Notes under the pieces: model-generated | Seen by the model: only the letters and a program-made list of their open reading frames with translations | Told to the model about the DNA's origin: nothing | The model's database searches: none | NCBI RefSeq assembly: GCF_041260155.1 | Contig: NC_091930.1 | Span: forward strand, 22,862,237-22,926,236 | Source: Ptychodera flava | Lineage: Eukaryota; Hemichordata; Enteropneusta; Ptychoderidae | Direction of reading: 5' to 3' | Length of the DNA stretch: 64,000 bases | Shown here: positions 24,535 through 36,869 of the stretch, one piece after another | Layout: the number at the start of each line of letters is the position of its first letter | Numbering within the stretch: the stretch's first letter is position 1 | Translations under genes and position numbers: made by a program

Positions 24535-24970
24535 AAGTATAGAAGTAAGAGACTCCGCGCTGACTATCAACATTTATTTATGGGCCAGAGCGAGAGGAAA
24601 GCCAAAAATTAAGACCGAGCCCGTTAATTTTCGCTTTCCTCTCCCGCATCGATTATTAAACGTTAACGGTCCGCGCGGAGTCAGTTATTTCAATTATATC
24701 ATCAACAAACCCCAAAAACCGTCAACATCTACAAAAATTTCCTACGCGAACGGCAATGGGGCCCCAGAACTTGTCAGTGAATAGTGTGCGCGCTGGAGAA
24801 ATTTTGCAAATCCGGATATTTCTCCCAAACAGTGTCTAAACTTGGCCCACAAGTGTTCCATTTTATTTCGTGATTGATTATGATCTTTGTACCAATTACA
24901 ATAACGTTTTAGCCGAAAAGTTACGATGTTTAAGATATTATTCATATTCATGGACACATAAACAAACCAT
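24535..24970. repeat. Hairpin-bearing repeat, copy H1
   Basis: Direct copy of the segment at 25220-25655, about 683 bp upstream of it. Its first part is an inverted repeat of about 67-base arms (24543-24609 and 24625-24691), with arm motifs GACTCCGCGC, CGAGAGGAAAGC and their complements. The second part (AAATCCGGATATTTCTC, GTGTTCCATTTTATTTCGTG, ATTCATATTCATGG) is also repeated in H2. Short open frames across it are by-products. Confidence 0.75.
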
Positions 24971-25219
24971 TATAATCCGCCGCCGTCGGAGAACTATAAA
25001 CAAGGGAATCGTTCAGTCTAATGCAGTGGCAACGACGCAGACATCAAAGACTTTGACTTACTACGGTGATGTAGGAAGTTTAAAAGGATAAGGAAGTTTA
25101 AAGCAATATTCTAAACTTTTAACACAGCTGTTGTAATGCTCGCCGTGTATTTGATTATTTGTTTAGTTACAACGTCGACCTTTGATATCACTCCCAGCAT
25201 TTAACTTCTATGCTAGATA

Positions 25220-25655
25220 TTATAGAAATAACGGGCGACGCGCTGACCATCAACGTTTATTTGTGGGCAAGGGCGAGAGGAAAGCCAAAAACTAACGTGC
25301 GAGCCCGTTAATTTGGCTTTCTTCGAGCCCGCGCCCACAATAAACGTTAATGGTCAGAGCGGAGTCTGTTATTTCCATTATATTATCAGCGAACACAAGA
25401 AAACCGTCAAAATTTCCGAAAATTTCGGGAGCGAACGACAACTGGGCCCCGAAACTGAGCAATACGCGACGCACTGTCACGCGCGCTGTAAAAAAATGGC
25501 AAATCCGGAGATGTTTTCAGAAAACAGTATCTCAACTTGACCTACAAGTGCTCCATTTTATTTTGTGATTGATTATGATTTACTTTTGAGCTGTAAAGAT
25601 ACGATACTTCGAGTTGTTAATCTTATTATTCATATTCATGGGCCTGTAAACAAAC
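25220..25655. repeat. Hairpin-bearing repeat, copy H2
   Basis: Same layout as H1. Arms 25225-25289 and 25312-25375 pair over about 65 bases with a 22-base loop: GCTGACCATCAACGTTTATT against AATAAACGTTAATGGTCAG. A MITE-like foldback element or a segment duplicated with its host DNA. A transcript across it would form a long hairpin RNA. Confidence 0.78.
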
Positions 25656-26098
25656 CATTACTGTGTATTTGTGGTCAGTCACGTGGTTCAGCTCGACCAA
25701 TCAGAATGCGACAGACAGGGCATGGTAATATAATTTATAATACACATAAATATTTCCATTACGTTAGGTTCATCTAATTGTATTGTTTTTACTCTGCCTG
25801 AATCTACCATTATTTACAGCCGTTTGACCTTAATTACAACATTAACAGGATCTCGTTTCAATACACAAACTCTATTGTGTGATAAAAGCTGATCTTTGAA
25901 TTACTTGTATGGTAAAATACGATACCCGAGTAAAGGTTACTCTAATATAGTTTATTACTTGTTTGCTAGAAGATAGACATTTGTGACATGTGTGGGACCA
26001 CATTGTATAAATCACACTCGCATTGTTTACTAAGTGGATTAAAGGACAGCGTTCGTCAATTGTTACCTTATATCATCGATAAGACCTGGATCTCTCAC
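25656..26098. other. Spacer; no gene seen
   Basis: AT-rich sequence without coding or repeat structure that I can support. Confidence 0.4.
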
Positions 26099-26345
26099 TT
26101 AATACAGGGTCATTTGACAACGGTAGGCGAAAAGGAAACAGGTAAGTTTTCAGTCTCCTAATCTACAGATTTACCATTCAGAATCTTTCAAGCCTTCCGC
26201 ACAATTCGGTAGGCTGGTTTATCTCCTGTTACAAAGGCAAACAGTAGATCCTTAAAGTTGTCACCAATATATTTAAAAATATACCTGTTGCACTTAATTT
26301 AATTCGATCTGACAATGCTACCGCCAGGTGATAATAATAAGCGAC
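26099..26345 (+). promoter_or_regulatory. Leader segment P4
   Basis: GGGTCATTTGACAACGGTA, then GGAAACAG followed by the donor GTAAGTTTTC at 26142. TTATCTCCTGTTAC at about 26220 matches P6 at 37749 (TTATCTCCTGTTACCA). It lies 2.65 kb upstream of exon A of Z5, a distance like that from P1 to Z2, so it may be the original leader of Z5. Confidence 0.45.
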
Positions 26346-28019
26346 ATACGTAAAGTACATACACTCGTATCAGTAAGCGACCTTTAAGTTAAGTTTATTC
26401 GACTGTTTTGTATCAAGTAAGGGTAAACACCCCTACGACGTCACCTGAAGGTTATCAGCATCTTGTATAACAAGCGTTCGATAGAGTCTACAGCGGCAAT
26501 CGTTATCGTACTTTACTGTCATGAATGCAATGCTGTAAACAATCCTACAAGAATTTCATTGTGCGCTTCGATGGAGATTTGTTAAAACTTCGCAAGAATT
26601 ATACCTAGACAGTGTCAGCCAATTTAAGCTTAAGTCAAGGTTGAAATTAAGTGACAGAGTATTCGAGTGTTCGTCACGTAAAGAGCTTAATTTTAAATGC
26701 AGATTTTACTAATTTCCCATGTTTCCTATACACGTACTTGCCGAAACGTGAGATATGCATATTGAAGAGAGTTGACACTTCATTATTGATACAGATAATG
26801 AGATGTAAATTAACTTTTTTTCTGAGATCTAATTAATATGCGTAGCAACAGTGGCAATACAGCCACTATCAAATTGCCCTCAGAAAGTTAACAATCGCCT
26901 GTATTGAATATGCATCTCCCGACTCTTCATCATTTTGTGGTATCGTTTCTATCATATGAATGTAGCTGATTTAAATGCGGGCCACGGATATGGTTACAAA
27001 ACAGATCATACATTGTCAGTTTTACTAAATGTTCAAATTCTAGCCATCTGTTGAAATTTTTCACAGACGGTGACAAACTGTTTCAGTTACATTGTTCATC
27101 AATATATCTCAGTGAGGCAAGCTAATAGCATTCTTCTGTATCCAACAACAAGGTCTAAAAGTTGGATACTCTGAGACAAAATTTAAATATTGACGTATCT
27201 GAAGCCGCTCTCTTACACTGCATCAAAACGCAATAATACAGATAAATTCACACTAATGAGTTGCCTGTATTATAGAATAATACACGTGAATCCACATGAA
27301 TCCACGTAAATATAGGCTTGCTGAATACAAACAATGTATTCTTGACTGTATTCATCTGTATATACACTCTTCAGTTAAAAAAAGGCATTAATCCATGCTA
27401 ATTCCGTGAGTATTATTGGGTTTTAATGCAGTGTAATCATGTAACTAAGGCACTTTGACCTTGTTGTCATGTCATAGAGAGAATAATGCGCAAAGTAAAC
27501 AAAAATAAAAACTAACATAATGTCAAGCACAGTTGTATGCACTGCTTCAAACTCCATGGTTTAAGTTTTGTTCATACGAAGACATTGTCTACTACAGAAA
27601 ATTTTAATGTCGTTTTCGCTAAAGAAGAATAGCAGTAGAATAGTCATATGCAAAAATACAGCCAAAACATCCTTAGGCATTCACTTGTTACGTTAAAGAT
27701 GTAAAATTATAATAAATTGCAAGCGATAGGGATGTGTTGTTTTACAAAACATTTAATAAATTCAACTTAGGAAAATTGTTTTTGCTAGTTCTGATTTGTT
27801 GCTAATATTCTACTCAATTTTTGATTACTTTCAAGAGCAATCTTAATATAATTTTAAGAGTTTCTTTATACGTGCACACATTTATGAGTAAGGCTCCTGC
27901 TTACATGCATACATACGTACGTGCTTGCATGCGTGTGTACATACGTAACTAGGGATTTAGGCGATCACGTCAATAACTCACCACTTTTTATGATAAAAAT
28001 ATCAGGATTATGTCAGGAT
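26346..28019. other. Spacer between two leader segments
   Basis: Contains the post-leader block at 27080-27180 (CATTGTTCATCAATATAT, GCTAATAGCATTCTTCTG). Otherwise AT-rich without genes. Confidence 0.4.
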
Positions 28020-28200
28020 ACTTAGGGTCATTTGTCACAGATATGCTATAAAGAAAGAAAATGTAAAACAGGTTATCAGTCGTCAGCGTAGAGATATATC
28101 TTTCGAGTGTTACAGAACCTCTACATAATCTAGTTCAGCTAGTTTATCATCTGCCACGAAGGCGATAAAATCTGCTGTTAACACAAAATCGAATGCCTAA
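28020..28200 (+). promoter_or_regulatory. Leader segment P5
   Basis: GGGTCATTTGTCACAGATAT and TAAAACAG followed by a weaker donor, GTTATC, at 28072. CTAGTTTATCATCTGCCACG and GGCGATAAAATCTGC align with the body of P4 (GCTGGTTTATCTCCTGTTAC, GGCAAACAGTAGATCC). A second leader for the Z5 unit, or a leftover from a lost gene copy. Confidence 0.4.
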
Positions 28201-28793
28201 GGTCAGCAGCGCGTCGGACAGAACGCTAAGATCATATATTGTCCGTCAGAATGTGCCACATAATGGAAATATTCTTAAAGCTAGCTAATTGCTAAAATCA
28301 ACATGTTTAGGAAATACTTTTGGGTGTCTTTTTATTTGAATGAATCGTATAATTCCCCATAAAGATCAGTTGTGGTATTTCGTGTATCTGGCAATATAAT
28401 GGTATTATCATTAGATACGTTCTGTAGAGATGACTTTAACAATACACACGCCGAGTTATCCATTTTGTCATGTCAACAGGACAGTAAACAAGCGAATCCA
28501 ACGTCCTAAAATGTAATACACAGGCAGGCTACATTCCTGTTGTACTGCGTAAAGTGCTAAAAGAGTGATGTGATTATTATCATCACGTAACAGTACACAC
28601 AGATAACCATGGTTAGTTTAGATTTTGCGATTACAAAGGCATGTGAGACTCATGTGACATTCTGAAGTATGTATATAATGAGGACACGCCCGTGTATTTT
28701 AGACTAGAAGTGGTTATTCGGCTTATGGAGACGGGAGTCGACGACAAAGGAAGGTTAAAACTTCTTAGTTGCTGACTGGACAATTTCCTACGA

Positions 28794-28895
28794 ATGGCCA
28801 TCGAATCATTGTAAATTGACGGTTGTGACTTGTTCGTAGAACTTCTCGATGTCGACGACAGTATTCGGGGGAAACCCGTATTCTTCCCCGTGTAG
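28794..28895 (+). pseudogene. Z5 exon A (stop at codon 7)
   Basis: The conserved context cgaATGG opens MAIESL and then meets TAA. The rest remains recognisable (LLDVDDSIRGKPVFFPV) up to the donor TAG|GTAAGT. Ten bases shorter than Z4 exon A. This copy cannot make the family's N-terminus from this start. Confidence 0.65.
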
Positions 28896-31810
28896 GTAAG
28901 TTGGCTGAAGTCTACTTGTCAAAGTTTCATGCAGTATAATTTTTCAATGTCATAATAGGAAGACATGACTTGGATTTATGTTATGTACATGTTAATTCGG
29001 TCGGTTATTATCATGCCTAACTAGGGGAGTGGTATTTCATGCAGGTGTCATAGTTTGCATTGTAACCATATGAATCAATTCATGATTGATTTTAATCCGT
29101 TTATCACTTACATCAGCATAAAAATACAGAACTCGACACCACCATGGGACAATGGTTAATGTTCCGTATTCAATACAGAAGGATGGTGAGTTCGATGACC
29201 CGGTAGGTACAGAATAACGGACTCAATGTACAGTTGAAAATAGATTATGAAAAAAGTCGATAGAATGCAATATGCAAGGTAGTAAATTTCAGTTTTTGTT
29301 TTCAGTGCTCGGCAAAAGACTTGCCAGCTGAGTTGATTGCATTCTTTAGTATCCAAGAGAGAGGTCTTAAGGTCGAACTCTCAATCACGATATATATTTC
29401 CATATCTTATATGGCTGCTCAACAATGTTGTAAATAAAGCACTTTGACGACCCTTTTATACTTAGTTAATTTGGGAATTAAACAAAAATGATTGATTGTC
29501 TATAACCTTGACATGCAAAGCACGTAGTACTGGCTTAATTAATTCTTCCAAGAGCTTGAGTACAATTCAACTAACAAAGGACAATTCAAAGCTAAATTAT
29601 TAGCTTGTGATGAAAATATTCTGGTCTTGCCTAGTGGTACGAGATTGTTCAAACAAAGACAAGTGAGATGAAAAAGCGAATAAAACAAATAAGCACACAA
29701 AAAACATAAACAAAATAAACAAACACAACAATACACAGAAATGCGTTAAATGACGTATCCAACCAGTGCTAATACAAGCGTTTATGAAAAAATTATGGCT
29801 TGAAGAACAGTAGATAAAAGCGTGTTTCCATTGCATAAATTCATTTCCATACATATTTTCTGTCAATGGATGGTGGAAAGCAAAGTTCGTCGCGATACCT
29901 TACAAAAGTAAGTTATAAAAAAACAAAAGAAAACGAGTAATGTCTTATTTGTGATACATATTTCATAAGAATGTAGCGGATTTGAATTAAGAGTTTAGCT
30001 ATATAATGAAAATAACATTATCAGTTGTTAACCGACTTAAATATTATTTGAATAGAAAGAGTAGGGTTGAATTAGTACAGAGAGAAAAAGGTGACCAAAG
30101 ACAAACAATCATCTGAAAACAAAAAAACTATTACCTGAGCCAACATGGTTTCGATACGTGATTTCATTGTCAGTCCACAGACCTTACGAGCCCAGTGCTT
30201 ATCAAACAGGGAAGTCTAAAGGTCAGACACAATTGGTCACAAAAATATTTGCATATCTTGTACGGCCGCTATGTTGTCAACTTTAAGTACCAAGGTACGA
30301 TTTGACCCGGTTATAGGACAAACGTCATGATCGAATTAAACAATGATTGACCATAATACCATCATCAGGGTCAGGACATAATAGGGAAGGGGGGAATGGA
30401 AACCACTAGACGGACCACTCAAAACCTACAGTGGAGGGGAAATCCCCTTGTAAATCAAAACTGGATCGTACCTTACGAAACCCATTCGTTGACCAGTTAA
30501 ATAGAGTGAATATACCAAACGAGGATTTTTTAAAGGTGCAGACGTCTCCTCTTTACAAATATATTACCCGAAAAACTAGTTATAAATAGGAATTCTATAT
30601 ACTTTAAACATGCCCCGTCCCACACGAAAATGATTTGGGAATTTCCAGGTCAAGGAAAGCTAGCAGTAACTTTCAGTATGCCCTTTGGGTCAGAAAATTC
30701 GAATCTTTTGGGGTATTTCTTACGTGTTACTTATCGCCGACTATTTGATACCTGTCTTGACGGTGTTATTTGTCAACGGGGACGGATGAAGATGTATTTA
30801 TCTTAATTGAAGTGGTTAACTGTTGACTGGATAGGTTCTCGGTTGTTTAGAATATACCGTTATTTTTGTACGCACTCATCCGATAGCTCTTTTCATGTTA
30901 ATATTGCACATAAACATTTGCATGGTACCGTGGAGGGGCATCAGTTTCCACGCTTGGTATTGGTAAAGATAAACGTTTGGCAAACATGTTGAAATATCTA
31001 AAAGAATAAAAAATATGCTAATTTTGTTTCAATGTGATTAAATATTGAATGATTTTACCCCAATAATGTCTGTAATGTCTAGTATTATACATAACTTCGT
31101 CATTAATGAAAATATTCGAAATTTATGAAATGACATAATTACATACCGTTTCCATAATTTTGTAAGCCAACGAGAGCCCTGTCAGTTCTACATAATCACC
31201 GAAATATTCCTAGTATATATAAGCTGATCACATTTGGTGAAATAGGTTTCAACTATGTGCTCAGCAAATCGGCCTACAGACGGACGGATCGACAGACAAA
31301 CTATCAGAGAAAATGATACTCACATAAACCGAGTGATGACACTGGCCCACATATTGTGCCTTGTGCACACGGGGGCCAAAGTAATGTCAATCCTGGTTTC
31401 TTCGACACCAAGATGAGGTTATGAATACCCTATTGAAATACTAAATCGATATGGCTACTCAATAGACATTACTACTCAAACAACATTAACCTTACCATTA
31501 AGTATACCTTGCACAGTGTGGTCTGATAATTTATCACTCTTTTCAACGAATTCCAATCTAAAAAAGACACGACTGGCACTAATTAAGGAGAATATGACAT
31601 TTTGAGTGTTAAAATTTATCAAAGTTTTGGGGTACCTTACAGCTGAATTTGCAATATTACAAATGACCCATCAAAACAAATGAAATACAAAAAAAAAAAA
31701 GAAAAGAAAAGAAGATGAGCTTAAGTTTGCTGATTATACCAACAACACTACAATATCATATGATCCCCAATTAGTTCCAATCGTGTTGAAAACATATTTT
31801 CAATTTCCAG
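28896..31810. other. Long intron of Z5; no gene
   Basis: Two further copies of the post-leader block lie near 29290-29400 and 30145-30330. A GACGGACGGATCGACAGAC run at 31276-31294 resembles the microsatellite tail at 19975. No coding sequence. Confidence 0.4.
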
Positions 31811-31927
31811 TAAGTGACTGTAACTCCAAGAGTGAAGGCAGGGGAATGGTTACGCTGGGAAGTGCCTTTGTAAAATCCATCTCCAAAATCTACCAAAGGT
31901 ATAAAAAAGATACCCTCTCAAAGAATG
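31811..31927 (+). pseudogene. Z5 exon B
   Basis: 117 bases between the acceptor TTTCCAG and the donor G|GTAAGA, open in the expected phase, reading SDCNSKSEGRGMVTLGSAF and then VKSISKIYQRYKK. Well conserved although the flanking exons of this copy are broken, so it decayed recently or is still spliced. Confidence 0.65.
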
Positions 31928-32491
31928 GTAAGAAGTGAAATATAAAGACTCTAATTAATCTTACTTTGTTAACTATAAAGACATCTTTCAACTACCTCAG
32001 CTATATCATGTAAGTGCGAAGAATGTAAGCAGTGGTCTGTAATTTTTTGACGTTTCCGACTAAGTGCATCGTGACCTTGGCAAATTTTACTGTACAAAGT
32101 CATTTTCATTGCATAGCATCACATGTAAATTGTCCAAAGTATCACGGCCATATGCTGCTACTTACCCTGTCAAGTATCTTTTAAAACGTAGTATTATAGG
32201 CAATATAATGTTAGATAATTTGTATGCTCCGGTAGATTCCTAACACTTGCTTGAAATTAAAGTGGAATACACAGGACAATTTCATATGTAATGACTTTGA
32301 AAACGTCTGCCAATCCCGTTATGAGATACCGTTACCGAAGCTTTCGTTATGGAAATCGTCACAAATGCAAAAACCTTTCATATGATTATGATATCACTTG
32401 GATGTAAGGCAAAATCAATGTAACGGTAAAATACATACATCGGGTAAACTAATAATTTTACCACTGAAATATGTCCTTTTATTTTACATAG

Positions 32492-33523
32492 ATGTTCAAA
32501 TTATCATGGATACTTTGGCATATTCCGGTTACATGTCAATGTGGCTCTTGGATAACCCAGAATGCAACGAAAATTATGGTGGTCACGCCCCTGGAATGAA
32601 AAGCTCCCTGCAGAATAGCAAAATGATTGTCTCACATGGAATTGAGAAGGCTGTAAAGGCATCTACTTTGTACAAAACAACTGTTGAAGAAACACAGAAA
32701 GTGAAAAAATTTAATACACTTGAACGTCAAATAATGATTGGAAAAGACAATGGTATGAGATCGATGGAAAGCTCGTGTAAATGCGATAACTGTTGCAATT
32801 CACTGAATGAGAGTAAAAATCCACATGCACACATACCGATTTCGCCGAAAATAAGACCACATAAACGCGCCAAACGCGGTCAAGATTTCACAAATAGAAC
32901 CATTCGAACAAAATATTTGAAGACACAAACTTACGGCAGACCTAAATGCATGAAGACACTCAAGCAAAATGACTTTAGCATTCATAAACGAACCCATACA
33001 GAGAAACGAACATTCTCATGCGATCGATGCCATGTCAATTTCACTCAAGCCAGCAGTCTGAACACACATCTCAGAACTCACTCGAAGACAGAGTCATATG
33101 CTTGTAAAGTCTGCGGGAGAAGATTGTCTCGCAAAGGGATCTAGAGCGACACAACAAGGTCCCTCAAAAGAAAGGCCATATCTCTGCTACATATGCGGTA
33201 AAACCTTCAAGCGTCACTACAACCTCATCGACCATCTCCGGACCCATTCACAAGAATGTCCATACTTTTGTGAGACCTGTGGTAAGAAATTCAAGCAGAG
33301 TACAAACCTAAAGCGGCATCAGAGCTCCCATAAAAATGACAGACAAAGCAAGTGCAGAGACTGTGGAAAAACGTTCGTTTACAAAGGAAACCTTTGCAAA
33401 CATATGCGAATCCATTTAAACGAGAAATCCTACTCGTGCATTGTGTGTAAGAAAACATTTATCGAAAAATACAATCTGAAAAGTCACATGAAGGTCCACA
33501 CCCATGGAAGAATTTGCCAGTAA
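32492..33523 (+). pseudogene. Z5 exon C, broken zinc-finger exon
   Basis: The acceptor TTTACATAG is followed by DVQIIMDTLAYSGYMSMWLL and the basic linker. Finger 1 is truncated (PKCMKTLKQNDFSIHKRTH), finger 2 is good (FSCDRCHVNFTQASSLNTH), and finger 3 runs into TAG at 33142-33144. Fingers 5-8 then resume in another frame (YLCYIC, YFCETC, SKCRDC, YSCIVC) to a stop at 33521-33523. As in Z1, one finger is missing where fingers 3 and 4 should be separate, so Z1 and Z5 share that deletion. Pseudogene. Confidence 0.82.
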
Positions 33524-34270
33524 GAGACATACGTTCAGCCAATGAGCTAGGTGGACACTCGGAATCGCAGGTCCTCATTCACTCAGAGAAGTCGAATCAA
33601 CGTGCATGGACGGTAAACGTAAATCATCACCGTGAGGAACCCTAACAATAATCATACAAAGCAATGCGGGGTTTCTAATTAAAGTCAAACGATTATAATA
33701 GCATCTCAAATGATTTTTGCAGACGACAGATCATATTTTGCAAGGTTAATACATGACAGAACTTCTGAATATGGACGTCATGTTTGATTGCTATTTGGAG
33801 TAATGTTTCCCCTTCCCACCACTCGATATGTTTTGATAGCACGTGTGTGTAAATAATTCATTAATTGGAAGAACTTTGTACCTCTTACATTGACTTTTAG
33901 AAGACACTTGTAGGACGGATAGTGGTTTTATGTGATATTTCATGTAACTTGCTATTAAATGTCAAAACATTCCGTGTTGGTATAGAACTGTACCGTCAAT
34001 TCAAAAAGGTGCGCAGCGACCACCATGTCCGTAGCCACGCATAATCAGCGCATGATGTGCACACTCTGAGCACCGTTTTGTGTAACATGACATAAAACTA
34101 ACAAAAACCAATGCATACAATATAATATATGCTAGCTATAACTCCAGCATACGAAGCACTTAATGCTGTCTTAATTAATTTCTCCGATGATGTCAAGTAC
34201 AGCTTACTTACTAGGCAATATACGGAAAAAACATTTCAGTGCTGCATATATTCTGGTCGGACCAGTGTTG
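33524..34270. other. Z5 3' flank
   Basis: 33630-33810 matches the Z1 and Z2 3' flanks; no further gene. Confidence 0.45.
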
Positions 34271-34359
<89 letters not shown>

Positions 34360-34363
34360 TATA
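34271..34363. repeat. (TA)n microsatellite
   Basis: About 90 bases of TA repeat with two phase slips. Confidence 0.95.
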
Positions 34364-34399
34364 CCTCCTGCAATCTTCAGACAGAAGAAGTGAAAGCAT

Positions 34400-35045
34400 T
34401 CTTAGTTCAACACTTTCTTCATTTATATTTTTCAGGTATCATTCTATTTGTAAGTGGTGTTAAAATGTGTTTAATAATATTTGTTTTGGTGGCGACATTT
34501 GAAAGCACCTCAGAGCGTTTGTTCAACGGCCCAGATTTGTCAGCATTGATAATGTGCAGCTTTTTTGATATACAAACAATACATCGCGTGTTTATGTTAG
34601 AGTGACTCGATGCATTGTCAATAATTGACCACGAAATGTCCAAGACTTGACTCGTTTGTTTTAAGGACCAGACGAACTTGGAGAGCTCTCTGCAGTGCCG
34701 ATACATTTGTTACGGAACAATTGCATGTGATTTGCGAAGCGCGTCTTGAAGGTGATATCAGTGAGGCCGATGTAAACCTTCTCCGTGTTGTCCCCGTTGA
34801 TACCTTGGCCATGTAAACCATACCTTCGACTTGACAGTTACCCTTCAAGGGACATGTAGACTTGTCCCGGCAATTACAATTGGCTGGTCGATCTTTACGT
34901 TGGTTTCCGGTGATTACCCTGTTATGCGATTTGATTGCACTAGCCATATTCTTCATACAGCCGTCACTCACTTTAATTGTGTTTCTATTTAAGATCCTAT
35001 GAAGCTTAGACTCCTTTGCAATAAAGGGAAAGTGGCTTCACACAT
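34400..35045 (-). mobile_element. C-terminal fragment of a Penelope-like retroelement (GIY-YIG endonuclease part)
   Basis: Minus-strand reading gives LHRILNRNTIKVSDGCMKNM, then CNCRDKSTCPLKGNC, VEGMVYMAKV, then WSIIDNASSHSN, RCIVCISKKLHIINADKSG and LNKRSE. This order (a LHKIFNRNTVKVSYSCM-like segment, a Cys-rich CNCR...CPL...C knot, VYxAxV, a degraded GIY-YIG region, C.LC..EKLxI..AD, LNKRSE) is the usual C-terminus of endonuclease-bearing Penelope-like elements. The reverse transcriptase proper is absent, so the copy is truncated at its 5' side, and one frame change separates the two halves. It sits next to a (TA)n tract. Confidence 0.75.
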
Positions 35046-36869
35046 CACCTATCTCCTTTTGTGTGTGCTTTAATGTGTTTTGTGTCTATATTGTATTTTG
35101 GCTGTTTGTGTTGAAAACAACAAATAGCTTGTTTTGTAATAAGAAAACGTGGGGTCAAAGGGTGACAACAGTCTTAGACACACTCCACTACGCCAACGTC
35201 TCGCCGAGACTTATTTTAAAATTAAATATTATAATCTATAGTGCTATTAAAGCTGGTATGAGACTATTTTCCTTGTTCTCTCGCCCATGTTTCATCGCTC
35301 TGTGAGTCATGGCGGTTCAGTGTCATTATGTATGCAGTATGCTGTGCGCCCTTCCTGGGTGAACTTTTGGCATGCTATACGATAGCATTATGAGAAAGTT
35401 TAGTATGGCAACAGTATGGAAGTCAACGCAGAAATGCTATACCAACTGTTCACCAATGGAGGGTGCACTGCATACTGCATACAGGGACAGTCATGTCTCA
35501 CGGTGCGAGGAAACATAGGGCTAGAGAAGATAGCAAGGAAAAAAGGCTCTTACACAAAGCTCTGCTTAATAGCATTATTAAGATATCTGTTCCAAAATTC
35601 TTATAGGGGTGTCGCTGACAGAATAGGCACAGGTAACAATTTAAAAAATGTAATATTAATAATATGTAAATTCACTTTATCGATTCGTACTTATTTTGGA
35701 AACAATGTTTTTCAGTATATAATCAGTGTACTTATTTTGCATGCCGCAGCATTTTCATTGTTATTTTTGTTTATTTATGTACAATGTGACAATCTAAAAA
35801 TGTTTTGTGTATATGTTGTAAATTTACTTCAGAAATTTCCACAAATTTTGTTTATTATCAGGGTACTACTTCTGGTACATTCCCTCTCTACAAAATAGGA
35901 GTAGTCGTCAACCTGGCTAACCAAGGCATACCATCAGCAACGGGTAAATCTGTACTATGATCTCATTCAGAATAAAAGAAAGTATAAAAAACTCTTAAAG
36001 TTAGACCCTCCTCTCGTTATTATCATGAACAACGTCTCGGAAATGTTGTTTTCAATTTTATATCTAATTATATCTTATCGATTCAATACAGCAAATAAGT
36101 GTTGGTTTAACTGACGCAAGATGCTATACTTTCATTAATCTGTATACCAGTATTCCTGTATTTCTAATACTAAAGTATTATAATACATTATTATTATAAA
36201 TATTATTATAATAAAGGATTATGATAAAGTATTGTGATCTAAGTTAAACAAGTCATCGTCGATGACACAGTCCCCACCATGTTAATGGGTACTTTGGCTT
36301 CAAGTCCTCGAAGAGGACAGAGCCCTGTTCATGAATTGCGATACAGATAGGGCTTAATGGCCGAGAATGAGTTTGTAGTATAGTTATGGTTCAACTTTTG
36401 AATAAAACATGTGATGTCTAAAGACAGTTTTGATGGCAAAAGCAATAGTAATGGTGTGACAGCCCTACAAACTAAATACCTCAGTGGAATTTGATGGTTG
36501 AACGTGCCAAATGCAATCATATATGAAAGTCGGTTTTAAAATTATGACCGCAGTGAGAGTAGAAACAGCGTCCGATAACTAGCTGTTAATATACAGCGGA
36601 GCTAAACAAAAAGTAGCCATGCATTTGTGGGGCAATAAATTTGCATAATATTTGTGCAAGGTACCTTTGTACCAGATATCAAGGCAATGTGGTTTAGTGT
36701 TTGAGTTTGTAGCATTTTGACAGAGTTTGCCTTGTTTTTACCTCATTTGCATGTTTTTGATACAAACATGTTTGTTTGAACAAGTTCACATGTCGAGCCT
36801 GTTATGCATCAACACATCAAATATTGAGACGGTACCAAGCTAATTTAGGGCGACTATGGGTGAAAACTA
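35046..36869. other. No firm gene; two exon-like pieces and an imperfect inverted repeat
   Basis: 35331-35351 and 35461-35481 are inverted copies (19 of 21 positions), forming a hairpin with a 109-base loop. A frame from ATG 35416 (MEVNAEMLYQLF, RKKGSYTKLCLIALL) ends at a donor-like CACAG|GTAACA at 35633, and an exon-like piece at 35862-35943 lies between CAG and GTAAAT. The two do not join in a good frame, so I do not call a gene. The rest is AT-rich. Confidence 0.3.

Noticed and set aside
35416-35943. Two-exon gene from ATG 35416 through 35862-35943
   Set aside because: The splice-like sites do not join in a frame that stays open, and neither piece resembles a known family.
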